Assembly: GCF_000820085.1 (NCBI RefSeq)
Contig: NZ_CDBN01000092.1
Coordinates: forward strand, 1-64,000
From: Aeromonas sanarellii
GTDB lineage: Bacteria; Pseudomonadota; Gammaproteobacteria; Enterobacterales; Aeromonadaceae
Reading direction: 5' to 3'
DNA length: 64,000 nucleotides
Each line of letters opens with the position of its first letter. Within the stretch, counting starts at the first letter, position 1. The position numbers and the translations under genes were made by a program. Below are positions 34,210 through 42,844 of this stretch, one piece after another. The notes under the pieces are model-generated. The model searched no databases, had not been told where the DNA came from, and was given only the letters and a program-made list of their open reading frames with translations.

Positions 34210-35073
34210 TCAGCCGACGACGGTGTTGTGTTCCCGCTTCGCCTGGCCGTGGCAGGAGGCCAGTCGGGCCAGCAGATGATCGAGCTGCTCGGCACTCTGG
34301 CTCTGCACCAGGCCGATGCTGACGGTCACCGGGCGCTGGGGCAGTAGGCTGGCGTCGGCGATTTCGAGGCGCAGCCGCTCGGCGATCTCCAGCCCGCTCA
34401 GGCGATCGGTCTGGGACAGCATCAGGATGAAGCCGTCTTCGTCCCAGCGGGCGAAGGGATCTTCCCGCCGCAGCTCGCGGCGCACGATACGGGCCAGCTT
34501 GGCCAGCATGGCGTCGCAGGCGGCCTCCCCGAACAGCTGCAGGATCTTGCTGCGGTGATCCACGCTGAACTGCAGCAGACAGAAGCTGCCGCTCTCGCTG
34601 GCCAGCCGCTCGTCCAGCAGCATCTCGAAGTGGCTGCGACTCTCGAGGCCGGTGAGGGGATCCGTGTCATGGCGATCGTCCAGGGGCGGCATGGCCGCAT
34701 CCAGATGGCGCACCACTCCCAGCAACTGCCCCCGCTCGTCGCGACGAACCCGCTCCTCCAGCCGGATGTAATGGCCCTGATGGTGCAGGATGCGGTATTC
34801 GAGCCGCAGCCCGCTGCTGCGTCCCTCCTGACAGGCCTCCAGGGCCTCGGCCAGGCGGGGGGCATCGTCCGGGTGCACCCGGTCCAGCCAGCCGAGATCA
34901 TCCAGCTTGCTTCCCTCCAGCCCCAGCAGCTGCAGGCAGGAGGGATCGCGCCTCAGGCCGCGCTCGGCCGACCAGGTCCAGATCCCGGCCTCCAACATCG
35001 CCATGGCTTGTGCCATCAGCGTCACCTCAAGGGGAGTGGTGACCTCAACCCTGGGAGTCTCATACCTTTCCAT
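34210..35073 (-). CDS. PAS-GGDEF protein with degenerate active site
   Basis: About 287 residues. A PAS domain lies at about 15-130 (with EYRILHHQGHYIRLEERVRR) and a GGDEF-fold domain at about 135-285 (DTDPLTGLESRSHFEMLL and TVSIGL). The catalytic GGDEF is replaced by DEDGF in FARWDEDGFILML, so diguanylate cyclase activity is unlikely. It has no membrane segment. It may act as a c-di-GMP or protein-binding module. Start 35073 was chosen; a TTG at 35109 is possible. Confidence 0.85.
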   Translation of the reverse strand: MERYETPRVEVTTPLEVTLMAQAMAMLEAGIWTWSAERGLRRDPSCLQLLGLEGSKLDDLGWLDRVHPDDAPRLAEALEACQEGRSSGLRLEYRILHHQGHYIRLEERVRRDERGQLLGVVRHLDAAMPPLDDRHDTDPLTGLESRSHFEMLLDERLASESGSFCLLQFSVDHRSKILQLFGEAACDAMLAKLARIVRRELRREDPFARWDEDGFILMLSQTDRLSGLEIAERLRLEIADASLLPQRPVTVSIGLVQSQSAEQLDHLLARLASCHGQAKREHNTVVG

Positions 35074-35171
35074 CACGCGCCTCGACACCGGATCCGAATA
35101 TCTGACCAATCAAACACTCTCAATAAGTAACATTGGCACTGGCGCCGAGCAACCGCGCCAGCACCACTTCC

Positions 35172-35311
35172 TCACCCCTCCAGGCCCTGATAACCCTTTA
35201 TCAGAGCCTGCCAACCTCCAGACACTAAGTGGAGGTCGGGCTCAGTCCGTCTTGTCCTGATAGCCCTTTATCAGTGCCTGCCAGCCTCCAGACACGAAGT
35301 GGAGACCGGGT
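35172..35311 (-). repeat. Two 70-bp tandem copies of the kdkA 3' end
   Basis: On the minus strand, after the kdkA stop (35312), two 70-base units follow. Each encodes a variant of the kdkA C-terminus in its own frame: HFVSGGWQALIKGYQDKTD stop (35242), then HLVSGGWQALIKGYQ ending with a stop at 35172. The gene itself ends HFVPDNWHELMNGYQDKTD. The stops are exactly 70 bases apart. The two extra units differ from each other mainly at third codon positions. Confidence 0.88.
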
Positions 35312-36028
35312 TCAGTCCGTCTTGTCCTGATAGCCATTCATCAGTTCATGCCAGTTATCCGGCACGAAGTGGAAACTGGTATGCAGCTGGGACTCCTTGT
35401 TGAAGGAGCGCAGCAACCGCTCCAGATTGGCCTGCTGCCAGCTGCCTGGGGAGCGGATCGCCCCCTTGTCGAAGTCGATCACCCACACCTTGCCCTCCTT
35501 GTCGAGCAGCAGGTTGTGGCTGTTGAGGTCCGCGTGATAGACGCCGGCATCGTGCAGCTGGCGCACCGTCTTGCCTATCTTGTGCCAGACCTCACCGGCG
35601 ATCGGCCCCTGCTTGAGCAGGGCCACCAGATCGTTGGCACCGCGGATGCGCTCGATCAGGATGTCGGCCCGATAGAAGGGCCCCTGTTTGACCATGCGCG
35701 CCGCGAACGGGCGCGGCACCGGCAGTCCCTGCTCGCTCAGGGTGGCCAGCAGGCGGTACTCGGCCATGGCCCGACTCGACTCAACCCCTTCGAACCAGAA
35801 GCGATCCCGCACCAGCTTGCCCACCATGCCGCCACGGTAGTAGTGGCGCAGCACCAGGTGGCGCGACTCATCCTTCACGAACCAGGTCACTCCGCGACCG
35901 ATGGAGGACCCCACCACCTGACGATGGGTCTGCCACCAGGCCGGATCGAACAGGGAGGGGGAAGGATCGCGGAAGGCACCGTCGGCATACCAGCAGATCT
36001 GGTTGTGGGTGGTCTGTGTCAGCATCAT
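35312..36028 (-). CDS. kdkA: 3-deoxy-D-manno-octulosonic acid kinase KdkA
   Basis: A 238-residue protein-kinase-fold enzyme that phosphorylates Kdo in the lipopolysaccharide inner core. The motifs are FYRADILIERIRG, the catalytic loop HADLNSHNLLLD and the DFG-like VIDFDKGAIR. Length fits the family. It is divergent from a family 9 heptosyltransferase gene, as kdkA is next to opsX in Haemophilus. The start is 36028, with a second ATG at 36025. Its 3' end is followed by two diverged tandem copies of itself. Confidence 0.92.
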   Translation of the reverse strand: MMLTQTTHNQICWYADGAFRDPSPSLFDPAWWQTHRQVVGSSIGRGVTWFVKDESRHLVLRHYYRGGMVGKLVRDRFWFEGVESSRAMAEYRLLATLSEQGLPVPRPFAARMVKQGPFYRADILIERIRGANDLVALLKQGPIAGEVWHKIGKTVRQLHDAGVYHADLNSHNLLLDKEGKVWVIDFDKGAIRSPGSWQQANLERLLRSFNKESQLHTSFHFVPDNWHELMNGYQDKTD

Positions 36029-36164
36029 GAGAATTCCGGTCGATAGTGGGATGCAGGGCACCCCTTCAGGGGACTGTGCCGGTCGGGCAGCTGGCGCAAT
36101 TTTACAATCCGCAGGGGAGTTTGCATAATGCCATCCATCCATTTTGCCATCGTTGCGCCACATC

Positions 36165-37265
36165 ATGCCGCTGTTCCAAACGCCGCCCTCCTCCATCTGC
36201 ATCCTGCGGCTCTCCGCCATCGGGGATTGCTGCCACGCGCTGGCGCTGGTGCGCGTCATCCAGCGGGCGTGGCCAGAGACCCGCATCACCTGGATCACCG
36301 GCAAGATAGAGGCAACGCTGTTTGCCGATCTGCCCGGCGTCGAGGTCATCCCCTTCGACAAGAGCAAGGGCTGGCGTGGCTATCGCGATCTCTGGCGCAC
36401 CCTAAAGGGACGCAGGTTCGATGCACTGCTCCATCTGCAGGCGGCCCTGCGAGCCAGCATCGCCACCTTAGGCATCCGCGCCAGGGTCAAGCTCGGCTTT
36501 GACCGGGAGCGGGCCAGCGACGGCCAGTGGCTGTTCACCAACCACAGCGTCCCCTCGCCCGCCTCCCCCCACGTGCTGGACGGCTTTCTCGCCTTTGCCA
36601 AAGAGCTCGGCATCGAAGATCTGACCCCTGACTGGCAGCTCCCCCTTAGCGCCGAGCACCAGGCCTGGGCCAGGGAGACGATCGGCGGCAAACCGACCCT
36701 GCTCATCTGCGCCGCCGCGAGCAAACCCTTCAAGAACTGGACGGCCGAAGGCTATGCCGCCCTGGCGGATCACGCGGCCGGCAAGGGCTTTCAGGTCTAT
36801 CTGTGCGGCGGCCCGGCCAGGCTGGAGCGGGATCTCGCCGCCGACATCCAGCGCCTGAGCCGCAGCAAACCGGTGGATCTGGTGGGGCAGACCAACCTCA
36901 AGCAGCTGCTGGCGCTGATCAAGGAGGCCAGCCTGGTGCTGGCCCCGGATACCGGCCCCGCCCACATGGCCACCCTGGTGGGCACGCCGGTGATCGGCCT
37001 CTACGCCCACCACAACCCGGCGCGCACCGGCCCCTACCTGTGCCGCGATTACCTGGTCAGCGTCTATCGGGAACTGATCGAGCTGGAGACCGGCAAGCCG
37101 CTGGCCGAGCTCGACTGGCGTACCCGCCTCAAGGATCCGGACGCCATGAGCAAGATAACCCGCGAGAGCGTCATCGCCGCTTTCGACCGCCTCTGCGCCG
37201 CTCGCCATCTCCTGCCCGCCCGGGGCAACTCGGAAATTCCGAGCCATGAGGCAGGGATAATCTGA
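36165..37265 (+). CDS. Family 9 glycosyltransferase (heptosyltransferase, OpsX-like)
   Basis: A 366-residue enzyme of glycosyltransferase family 9 (ADP-heptose:LPS). It has the N-terminal ILRLSAIGDCCHALALVRVI, the nucleotide-site ICAAASKPFKNWTAEGYAAL and VLAPDTGPAHMATLVGTPVIGLY. The pairing with kdkA suggests the HepI enzyme that acts on phosphorylated Kdo, as OpsX does in Haemophilus; that assignment is inference. ATG 36165 is the likely start; a TTG at 36144 is weaker. Confidence 0.87.
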   Translation: MPLFQTPPSSICILRLSAIGDCCHALALVRVIQRAWPETRITWITGKIEATLFADLPGVEVIPFDKSKGWRGYRDLWRTLKGRRFDALLHLQAALRASIATLGIRARVKLGFDRERASDGQWLFTNHSVPSPASPHVLDGFLAFAKELGIEDLTPDWQLPLSAEHQAWARETIGGKPTLLICAAASKPFKNWTAEGYAALADHAAGKGFQVYLCGGPARLERDLAADIQRLSRSKPVDLVGQTNLKQLLALIKEASLVLAPDTGPAHMATLVGTPVIGLYAHHNPARTGPYLCRDYLVSVYRELIELETGKPLAELDWRTRLKDPDAMSKITRESVIAAFDRLCAARHLLPARGNSEIPSHEAGII

Positions 37266-37343
37266 TGGCCCTCCCCCGGCACAGGAGGCAGAATGACGGC
37301 CAATGTGGGTAACGCTCCCGCAGCAAGCTACGAATATTTTGAT

Positions 37344-37373
37344 CGGCTGGAATATGATTCCGGCCGTTTTTTT
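37344..37373 (+). terminator. Terminator after the heptosyltransferase gene
   Basis: A ten-bp stem CGGCTGGAAT/ATTCCGGCCG (one G-T pair) with an ATG loop, followed by seven T residues. The remaining 147 bases to gmk should hold the gmk promoter; no strong site is evident. Confidence 0.9.
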
Positions 37374-37520
37374 ATCCGCCCCCATCTGCTAACATTCGCC
37401 GCCTTTACATCCTCCTGGCTCTGATTCTTCCGCGTATTGCGAGCAACCGTCTCCCTGTCGGGCACAAGACGGCGGCCTCTGCTACAACCAAAGCGCGGCT
37501 CATCGTTTAAAGGTACAGAC

Positions 37521-38147
37521 ATGGCGCAACAAGGCACTCTCTACATCATCTCCTCCCCGAGCGGGGCCGGTAAGTCCAGTCTGCTCAACGCCTTGCTGAC
37601 CAAACACAACAGCGCAGGCAAGATGCAGCTGTCGGTCTCCCACACCACCCGCGCCAGCCGTCCCGGCGAACAGCACGGGGTGCACTACCACTTCGTGCAG
37701 GTGGAGACCTTCAAGGAGCTGATCGAGCGCGGCGACTTTCTGGAGTGGGCCGAGGTGTTCGGCAACTACTACGGCACCTCCCGCGCCGCCATCGAGGCCT
37801 GCCTGGCTCAGGGGATCGACGTCTTCCTCGACATCGACTGGCAGGGGGCCCGCCAGATCCGCGAACTGATGCCGACCAAGTCCATCTTCATCCTGCCCCC
37901 CAGCCGCGAGGAGCTGGAGCGCCGCCTGATCGGCCGTGGCCAGGACAGTGCCGAGGTGATCAGGGGCCGGATGGAGAAAGCCATTGCCGAAATGGTGCAC
38001 TATGACGAATATGACTATGTCATCATCAATGAAGACTTTGAGCAGGCACTGTTCCAGCTCAGGGCCATCATAGAGTGCCAACGCCTGGAATTGCGCCAGC
38101 AACAGCAGGCCCAGCAAAACTTGCTGAAACAGCTACTGGCAGAGTAA
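37521..38147 (+). CDS. gmk: Guanylate kinase
   Basis: A 208-residue enzyme that phosphorylates GMP to GDP. It has the P-loop [11 protein letters not shown] at residues about 11-21, the GMP-binding [13 protein letters not shown] and GVHYHFV. Length and sequence are standard. The start at 37521 was chosen by similarity. It heads the conserved cluster gmk-rpoZ-spoT-trmH. Confidence 0.96.
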   Translation: MAQQGTLYIISSPSGAGKSSLLNALLTKHNSAGKMQLSVSHTTRASRPGEQHGVHYHFVQVETFKELIERGDFLEWAEVFGNYYGTSRAAIEACLAQGIDVFLDIDWQGARQIRELMPTKSIFILPPSREELERRLIGRGQDSAEVIRGRMEKAIAEMVHYDEYDYVIINEDFEQALFQLRAIIECQRLELRQQQQAQQNLLKQLLAE

Positions 38148-38226
38148 GCCAAAAACAAGTAAACTTTTGCGTCATTTTTAAACACCGCTTTTTCAATCAC
38201 AGAAAGCCCAAACACTGGAGTCCCGC

Positions 38227-38502
38227 ATGGCCCGCGTTACTGTAGAAGATGCTGTAAAACAGGTAGGTAACCGTTTTGACCTGGTGCTGGTCGCCGCGCG
38301 CCGCGCCCGTCAAATCGCGGTACAAGGCAAGGATCCCCTGGTCGACGAAGAGAACGACAAGCCGACCGTGATCGCCCTGCGCGAGATCGAACTGGGTCTG
38401 GTCAACAACCAGGTGATGGATACCCAGGACCGTTACGAGCAGCAAGAGCAGGAAGCCGCCGAGCTGGCTGCCGTTGCCGCCATCGCCGAAGGTCGCGGCT
38501 AA
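38227..38502 (+). CDS. rpoZ: RNA polymerase omega subunit
   Basis: A 91-residue protein with the conserved N-terminal [29 protein letters not shown] and the [13 protein letters not shown] helix. It binds the beta-prime subunit and contributes to ppGpp binding by the polymerase, which fits its place just before spoT. Confidence 0.97.
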   Translation: MARVTVEDAVKQVGNRFDLVLVAARRARQIAVQGKDPLVDEENDKPTVIALREIELGLVNNQVMDTQDRYEQQEQEAAELAAVAAIAEGRG

Positions 38503-38637
38503 GTCAGTCGTTTCCCATAGTCGGCGCCCGCCCGGGTGCCGGCTGTTATCCCCATTTACAACCGCTCGAAAACCTCGCAAACTCGAGGGCATACCCTCAA
38601 TTTCACGGATTGCCGTTTAACCGCTGCGGGGACTGTC

Positions 38638-40755
38638 TTGTATTTATTTGAAAACCTTAAAGAAATAGCCAGTTCCTACCTGCCACCCGAGCAGGTTGAG
38701 AAGCTCAGGCAAGCCTATGTGGTAGCCCGCGACGCTCACCAGGGACAGATGCGTTCCAGTGGTGAACCCTACATCACCCACCCCGTTGCCGTGGCCCGCA
38801 TCCTGGGCGACATGCGCCTCGATCACGAAACCCTGATGGCCGCCGTGCTGCACGACGTCATCGAAGATACCCCGGTCACCAAGGACGACCTGGCCGAGCT
38901 GTTTGGCAACGCGGTCGCCGAACTGGTGTCCGGCGTCTCCAAGCTCGACAAGCTGAAATTCCGCGATCGCAAGGAAGCCCAGGTCGAGAACTTCCGCAAG
39001 ATGATGATGGCCATGACCCAGGACATCCGGGTCATCCTGATCAAGCTCGCCGACCGCACCCACAACATGCGCACCCTGGGCTCATTGCGGCCCGACAAGC
39101 GCCGCCGCATCGCCCGCGAGACCCTGGAGATCTTCGCCCCCATCGCCAACCGTCTCGGCATCCACACCATGAAGAACGAGCTGGAAGAGCTCGGCTTCGA
39201 GGCGCTCTATCCTATGCGCTCCCGCGTGCTGCGGGAATCGGTGCGCCGCGCCCGCGGCAACCGCCGCGAGATCATCGACTCCATCCAGAGCGAGATTGAA
39301 GGCCGTCTGCGGGAAGCAGGCATCGACGCCCAGGTGAGTGGACGCGAGAAGAACCTGTTCTCCATCTACAACAAGATGGAGAAAAAAGAACTGCAATTCC
39401 ACGAAGTGATGGATATCTATGCCTTCCGTGTCCGGGTGAAGGACATCGACACCTGCTACCGGGTGCTTGGGCAGATGCACAGCCTCTACAAGCCGCGCCC
39501 CGGTCGCTTCAAGGATTACATCGCCATCCCCAAGACCAACGGCTACCAGTCCCTGCATACCTCCCTGGTGGGGCCGCACGGTGTGCCGGTGGAGGTGCAG
39601 ATCCGCACCGAGTTCATGGACCAGATGGCCGACAAGGGGGTCGCCGCCCACTGGGCCTACAAGCAGGATGGCGACAGCTCGGGCACCACGGCGCAGATCC
39701 GCGCCCAGCGCTGGATGCAGAGCCTTCTGGAACTGCAGCAGAGCGCCGGCAGCTCCTTCGAGTTCATCGAGGGGGTCAAGACCGACCTCTTCCCGGACGA
39801 GATCTACGTGTTTACCCCGGAGGGGCGCATCATGGAGCTGCCCGCCGGCGCCACCCCGGTGGACTTCGCCTACACGGTGCACACCGACATCGGCCACGCC
39901 TGCGTGGGCTCCCGGGTCGACCGCCACCCCTACCCGCTCAGCAGCCCGTTGCACTCGGGACAGACGGTGGAAATCATCACGGCGCCGGGCGCCCGCCCGA
40001 ACGCGGCCTGGCTCAACTTCGTGGTGACCACCAAGGCACGTTCCAAGATCCGCCAGTTCCTCAAGAACCTGCGCACCGAGGAGTCGGTAGTGCTGGGCCG
40101 CCGCCTGCTGAATCACGCGCTCGGCGCCAAGAACATCGAAGACATCCCGGAAGCCCGCGTCAAGCAGGTGCTGGCCGACACCAAACACGAGAACCTGCAG
40201 GGGCTGCTGGCCGACGTGGGCCTTGGCAACGCCATGAGCGTCATGGTGGCGCGCCGCATGCTGGGAGATGAACTGCCGCCGGAAGAGCAGCCCAAATCCA
40301 CCAGCAAGAAGATGCCGATCAAGGGGGCCGACGGCATGCTGGTCACCTTCGCGAACTGCTGCCGCCCCATTCCGGGGGATGCCATCATCGCCCACATCAG
40401 CCCGGGCAAGGGCCTGGTGATCCACCAGGAGTCCTGCCGCAACATCAAGGGCTACAGCCGCGAACCGGACAAGTACCTGCCGGTACAGTGGGAAGTCGAC
40501 AAGGAGCAGGAACAGGAGTTCCGCACCGGCATCAGCATCGAGATCGTCAACCACCAGGGCGCCCTGGCGGAGCTGGCCAACGTGATTGCCGCCACCGGCG
40601 CCAACATCCACGCCATCAGCACCGAGGAGAAGGATGGCCGGGTCTATGTGGTCACCCTGCTCATCACCACCAAGAGCCGGATCCACCTTGCCAACATCAT
40701 GCGCAAGATCCGGGTGATGCCGAACGTGCTCAGGGTGAGCCGACAGAAGAACTGA
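38638..40755 (+). CDS. spoT: Bifunctional ppGpp synthetase/hydrolase SpoT
   Basis: A 705-residue enzyme starting at TTG (38638), as E. coli spoT does; MYLFENLKEIASSYLPPEQV aligns to that start. The N-terminal HD hydrolase domain is intact (THPVAVARIL, LHDVIEDT). A synthetase domain follows (GREKNLFSIYNKM, YRVLGQMHSLYKPRPGRFKDYIA), then TGS (ETC.: YVFTPEGRIMELPAGATPVDFAY), a zinc-finger-like CC region (ANCCRPIPGD) and a C-terminal ACT domain. It balances (p)ppGpp. Confidence 0.97.
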   Translation: MYLFENLKEIASSYLPPEQVEKLRQAYVVARDAHQGQMRSSGEPYITHPVAVARILGDMRLDHETLMAAVLHDVIEDTPVTKDDLAELFGNAVAELVSGVSKLDKLKFRDRKEAQVENFRKMMMAMTQDIRVILIKLADRTHNMRTLGSLRPDKRRRIARETLEIFAPIANRLGIHTMKNELEELGFEALYPMRSRVLRESVRRARGNRREIIDSIQSEIEGRLREAGIDAQVSGREKNLFSIYNKMEKKELQFHEVMDIYAFRVRVKDIDTCYRVLGQMHSLYKPRPGRFKDYIAIPKTNGYQSLHTSLVGPHGVPVEVQIRTEFMDQMADKGVAAHWAYKQDGDSSGTTAQIRAQRWMQSLLELQQSAGSSFEFIEGVKTDLFPDEIYVFTPEGRIMELPAGATPVDFAYTVHTDIGHACVGSRVDRHPYPLSSPLHSGQTVEIITAPGARPNAAWLNFVVTTKARSKIRQFLKNLRTEESVVLGRRLLNHALGAKNIEDIPEARVKQVLADTKHENLQGLLADVGLGNAMSVMVARRMLGDELPPEEQPKSTSKKMPIKGADGMLVTFANCCRPIPGDAIIAHISPGKGLVIHQESCRNIKGYSREPDKYLPVQWEVDKEQEQEFRTGISIEIVNHQGALAELANVIAATGANIHAISTEEKDGRVYVVTLLITTKSRIHLANIMRKIRVMPNVLRVSRQKN

Positions 40756-40862
40756 ACACAGGCGGCGCAAGCCGCCTGCTGCTTTTCAAGAGATACCCAT
40801 GGCCCCATGCGGCAGGCCACCAGCCTTGTTGCGTGGACCAGCCTCACGACATAGAAACCGAC

Positions 40863-40973
40863 ATGACTCCTGAACGCTTCAAACGCATTTCCGACATGCT
40901 GGCCCAACGCCAGCTCGACCTGACCGTCTGCATGCAAGAGATGCGTGCACAAGCCTCACGACATAGAAACTGA
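40863..40973 (+). pseudogene. Fragment: duplicated 5' end of trmH
   Basis: A 36-codon frame beginning MTPERFKRISDMLAQRQLDL and continuing to VCMQEM, then a stop that overlaps the true trmH start region. The unit is a tandem copy: the ATGs are 112 bases apart, and the upstream bases CCTCACGACATAGAAAC are shared. Against trmH I count six synonymous and two non-synonymous codon differences. This suggests the start of a displaced divergent allele rather than a decaying duplication. Confidence 0.86.
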
Positions 40974-40974
40974 T

Positions 40975-41721
40975 ATGACTCCTGAACGCTTCAAGCGCAT
41001 CACCGACATGCTGGCCCAGCGCCAACTCGATTTGACCGTCTGCATGGAAGAGGTCCACAAGCCGCACAACCTGGCCGCCATCGTGCGTACCGCCGACGCC
41101 ATCGGCATCCACCGGGTGCACGCGGTCTGGCCCAAGAGCTGGATCCACAAGCGCAAGGGCACCGCCCGCGGCAGCCAGAACTGGGTGGACGTGAAGCTGC
41201 ATCCGGACATCGGCAGCGCGGTGGCCGAACTCAAAGCCTCCGGCATGCAGATCCTGGCGACTCACCTCTCCGACAGCTCGGTGGACTTTCGCGCCATCGA
41301 CTACACCAGGCCCACCGCCATCCTGGTGGGCCAGGAGAAGCACGGCATCGGAGAAGAGGCGCTGGCCCTGGCCGATCACCATATCGTCATCCCCATGGTG
41401 GGCATGGTGCAGTCCCTCAACGTCTCGGTGGCCGCCGCCGCCATCCTCTATGAGGCCCAGCGCCAGCGCGAACAGGCCGGCTGCTACCAGCGCGGCTGTC
41501 CGCTCAGTTTGGAAGAGCAGAACACCATCTTGTTCGAGGGGGGCTATCCCGTCTATGCCCAGCTCTGCAAGGAGAAAGAGATGCCCTACCCCCAGCTCGG
41601 CCCGGCCGGCGAAATCCTGGCGGACGAGCGCTGGTGGCAGCAGATGCAGCTGACCCGCAAGGGGTGGGCCGCGCAACAGGAAGAGACGATGGAGATGGAG
41701 TATCCAGACGATGAAAATTAA
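40975..41721 (+). CDS. trmH: tRNA (guanosine-18-2'-O)-methyltransferase TrmH
   Basis: A 248-residue SpoU-family SPOUT methyltransferase. Its signatures are VHKPHNLAAIVRTADAIG (motif 1), GQEKHGIGEEAL (motif 2) and IPMVGMVQSLNVSVAAA (motif 3). It methylates G18 of tRNAs. It follows spoT as in E. coli. The start at 40975 matches the family N-terminus. An 11-base overlap with pldB at the 3' end suggests coupling. Confidence 0.95.
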   Translation: MTPERFKRITDMLAQRQLDLTVCMEEVHKPHNLAAIVRTADAIGIHRVHAVWPKSWIHKRKGTARGSQNWVDVKLHPDIGSAVAELKASGMQILATHLSDSSVDFRAIDYTRPTAILVGQEKHGIGEEALALADHHIVIPMVGMVQSLNVSVAAAAILYEAQRQREQAGCYQRGCPLSLEEQNTILFEGGYPVYAQLCKEKEMPYPQLGPAGEILADERWWQQMQLTRKGWAAQQEETMEMEYPDDEN

Positions 41722-42751
41722 CTGCCTGCCCTTGCTGGCCCTGACCCTGTTTTCTGCCGGAGCCCTTGCCGTGAACCATGCCGTCCCCCTCACCACAGAG
41801 CACGAGGTCCCCGCCCTCTATCAGCAGACCCTGCCCGACTTCTGGCGCCAGCACGCCGTCGAGGGGGCCTTCAAGGGCAAGGACGGGATCACCATCCGCT
41901 ACGCCGCCCTGCGCCAGGCCAAGGTGGACAGAGCCATCCTCATCGTCAACGGCCGGGTCGAGAGCTATCTCAAGTACCAGGAGCTGGCCTGGGATCTGTG
42001 GCGCCAGGGCTACAGCCTCTACCTCATCGATCACCGCGGCCAGGGGCTCTCCGGCCGGATGCTGGCGGACCCCGAGAAGGGGTATGTCGACCAGTTCGAC
42101 GATTATGTGGTGGATCTCAAGCAGTTCCATGACGAGGTGATCGCGCAGGACAAACCCGCCAAGCTGTTCCTGCTGGCCCACTCCATGGGCGGCGCCATCT
42201 CGGCCCGCTATCTGGAGCGCTGGCCGGACGACATCCAGGCGGCGGTGCTCTCCTCCCCCATGATGGGCATCAATCTGGGCGGCCTGCCCAAGTGGCTGGC
42301 CAAGGGGCTGGCGGCCACCATGGGCAGGGTCGGTGGCTGGTTTGGCGAGGCCCCTTATGGTCCTGGCCAGGGGCCTTACGAGGATCACGGCTTTGCCGAC
42401 AACGAGCTGACCCACAGCGAGGCACGCTATCAGGCCTTCCGGCAGGTCTATGCGCAGCATCCGCAGATCCGGCTGGGGGGTGCCACAGCCCACTGGATCC
42501 ACCAGGGCATCGCCGGCTCCGATGCCGCCGTGGCCGACGCGGGCGCCATCAAGACGCCGCTGCTGGTGCTGCAGGCCGGCGACGACAGCGTGGTGGACAA
42601 CGCGGCGCAGGATGCCTTCTGTGCCAACGCCCGTTGCGAAGGGGGCAAGCCGCTTCGCATCGAGGGGGCCTGGCACGAGCTCTTCATCGAGGCGGATCCC
42701 CAGCGCCAAGTCGCGCTCAACGCAACCCTGGCCTTCTTCGCACGCTACTAG
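41711..42751 (+). CDS. pldB: Exported alpha/beta hydrolase, lysophospholipase L2-like
   Basis: A 346-residue alpha/beta hydrolase. The nucleophile elbow is LAHSMGG, IDHRGQGLSGR is the family oxyanion/turn region, and QAGDDSVVD and AWHELF carry the acid and His. The pldB call rests on sequence type and the following yigL, the E. coli order. Unlike the E. coli enzyme as I recall it, it has a clear signal peptide (MKINCLPLLALTLFSAGALA), so it probably acts in the periplasm or outside. Confidence 0.85.
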   Translation: MKINCLPLLALTLFSAGALAVNHAVPLTTEHEVPALYQQTLPDFWRQHAVEGAFKGKDGITIRYAALRQAKVDRAILIVNGRVESYLKYQELAWDLWRQGYSLYLIDHRGQGLSGRMLADPEKGYVDQFDDYVVDLKQFHDEVIAQDKPAKLFLLAHSMGGAISARYLERWPDDIQAAVLSSPMMGINLGGLPKWLAKGLAATMGRVGGWFGEAPYGPGQGPYEDHGFADNELTHSEARYQAFRQVYAQHPQIRLGGATAHWIHQGIAGSDAAVADAGAIKTPLLVLQAGDDSVVDNAAQDAFCANARCEGGKPLRIEGAWHELFIEADPQRQVALNATLAFFARY

Positions 42752-42844
42752 CGGATGGTTATTTTTTGTGCCCCTAAATAAATGGGGTCGCGGGAGCGGT
42801 TGCTGTACACTGCTCCCGCTTTCATTCGTAACCCCGAGGTGATG

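Noticed and set aside
35172..35390. 70-bp periodic repeats considered as CRISPR
   Set aside because: Units are degenerate copies of kdkA coding sequence with no distinct spacers and no cas genes.
42790..42822. GCGGGAGC/GCTCCCGC hairpin before yigL as a terminator
   Set aside because: The loop is long (14 bases) and only three T residues follow; more likely part of the yigL promoter region.
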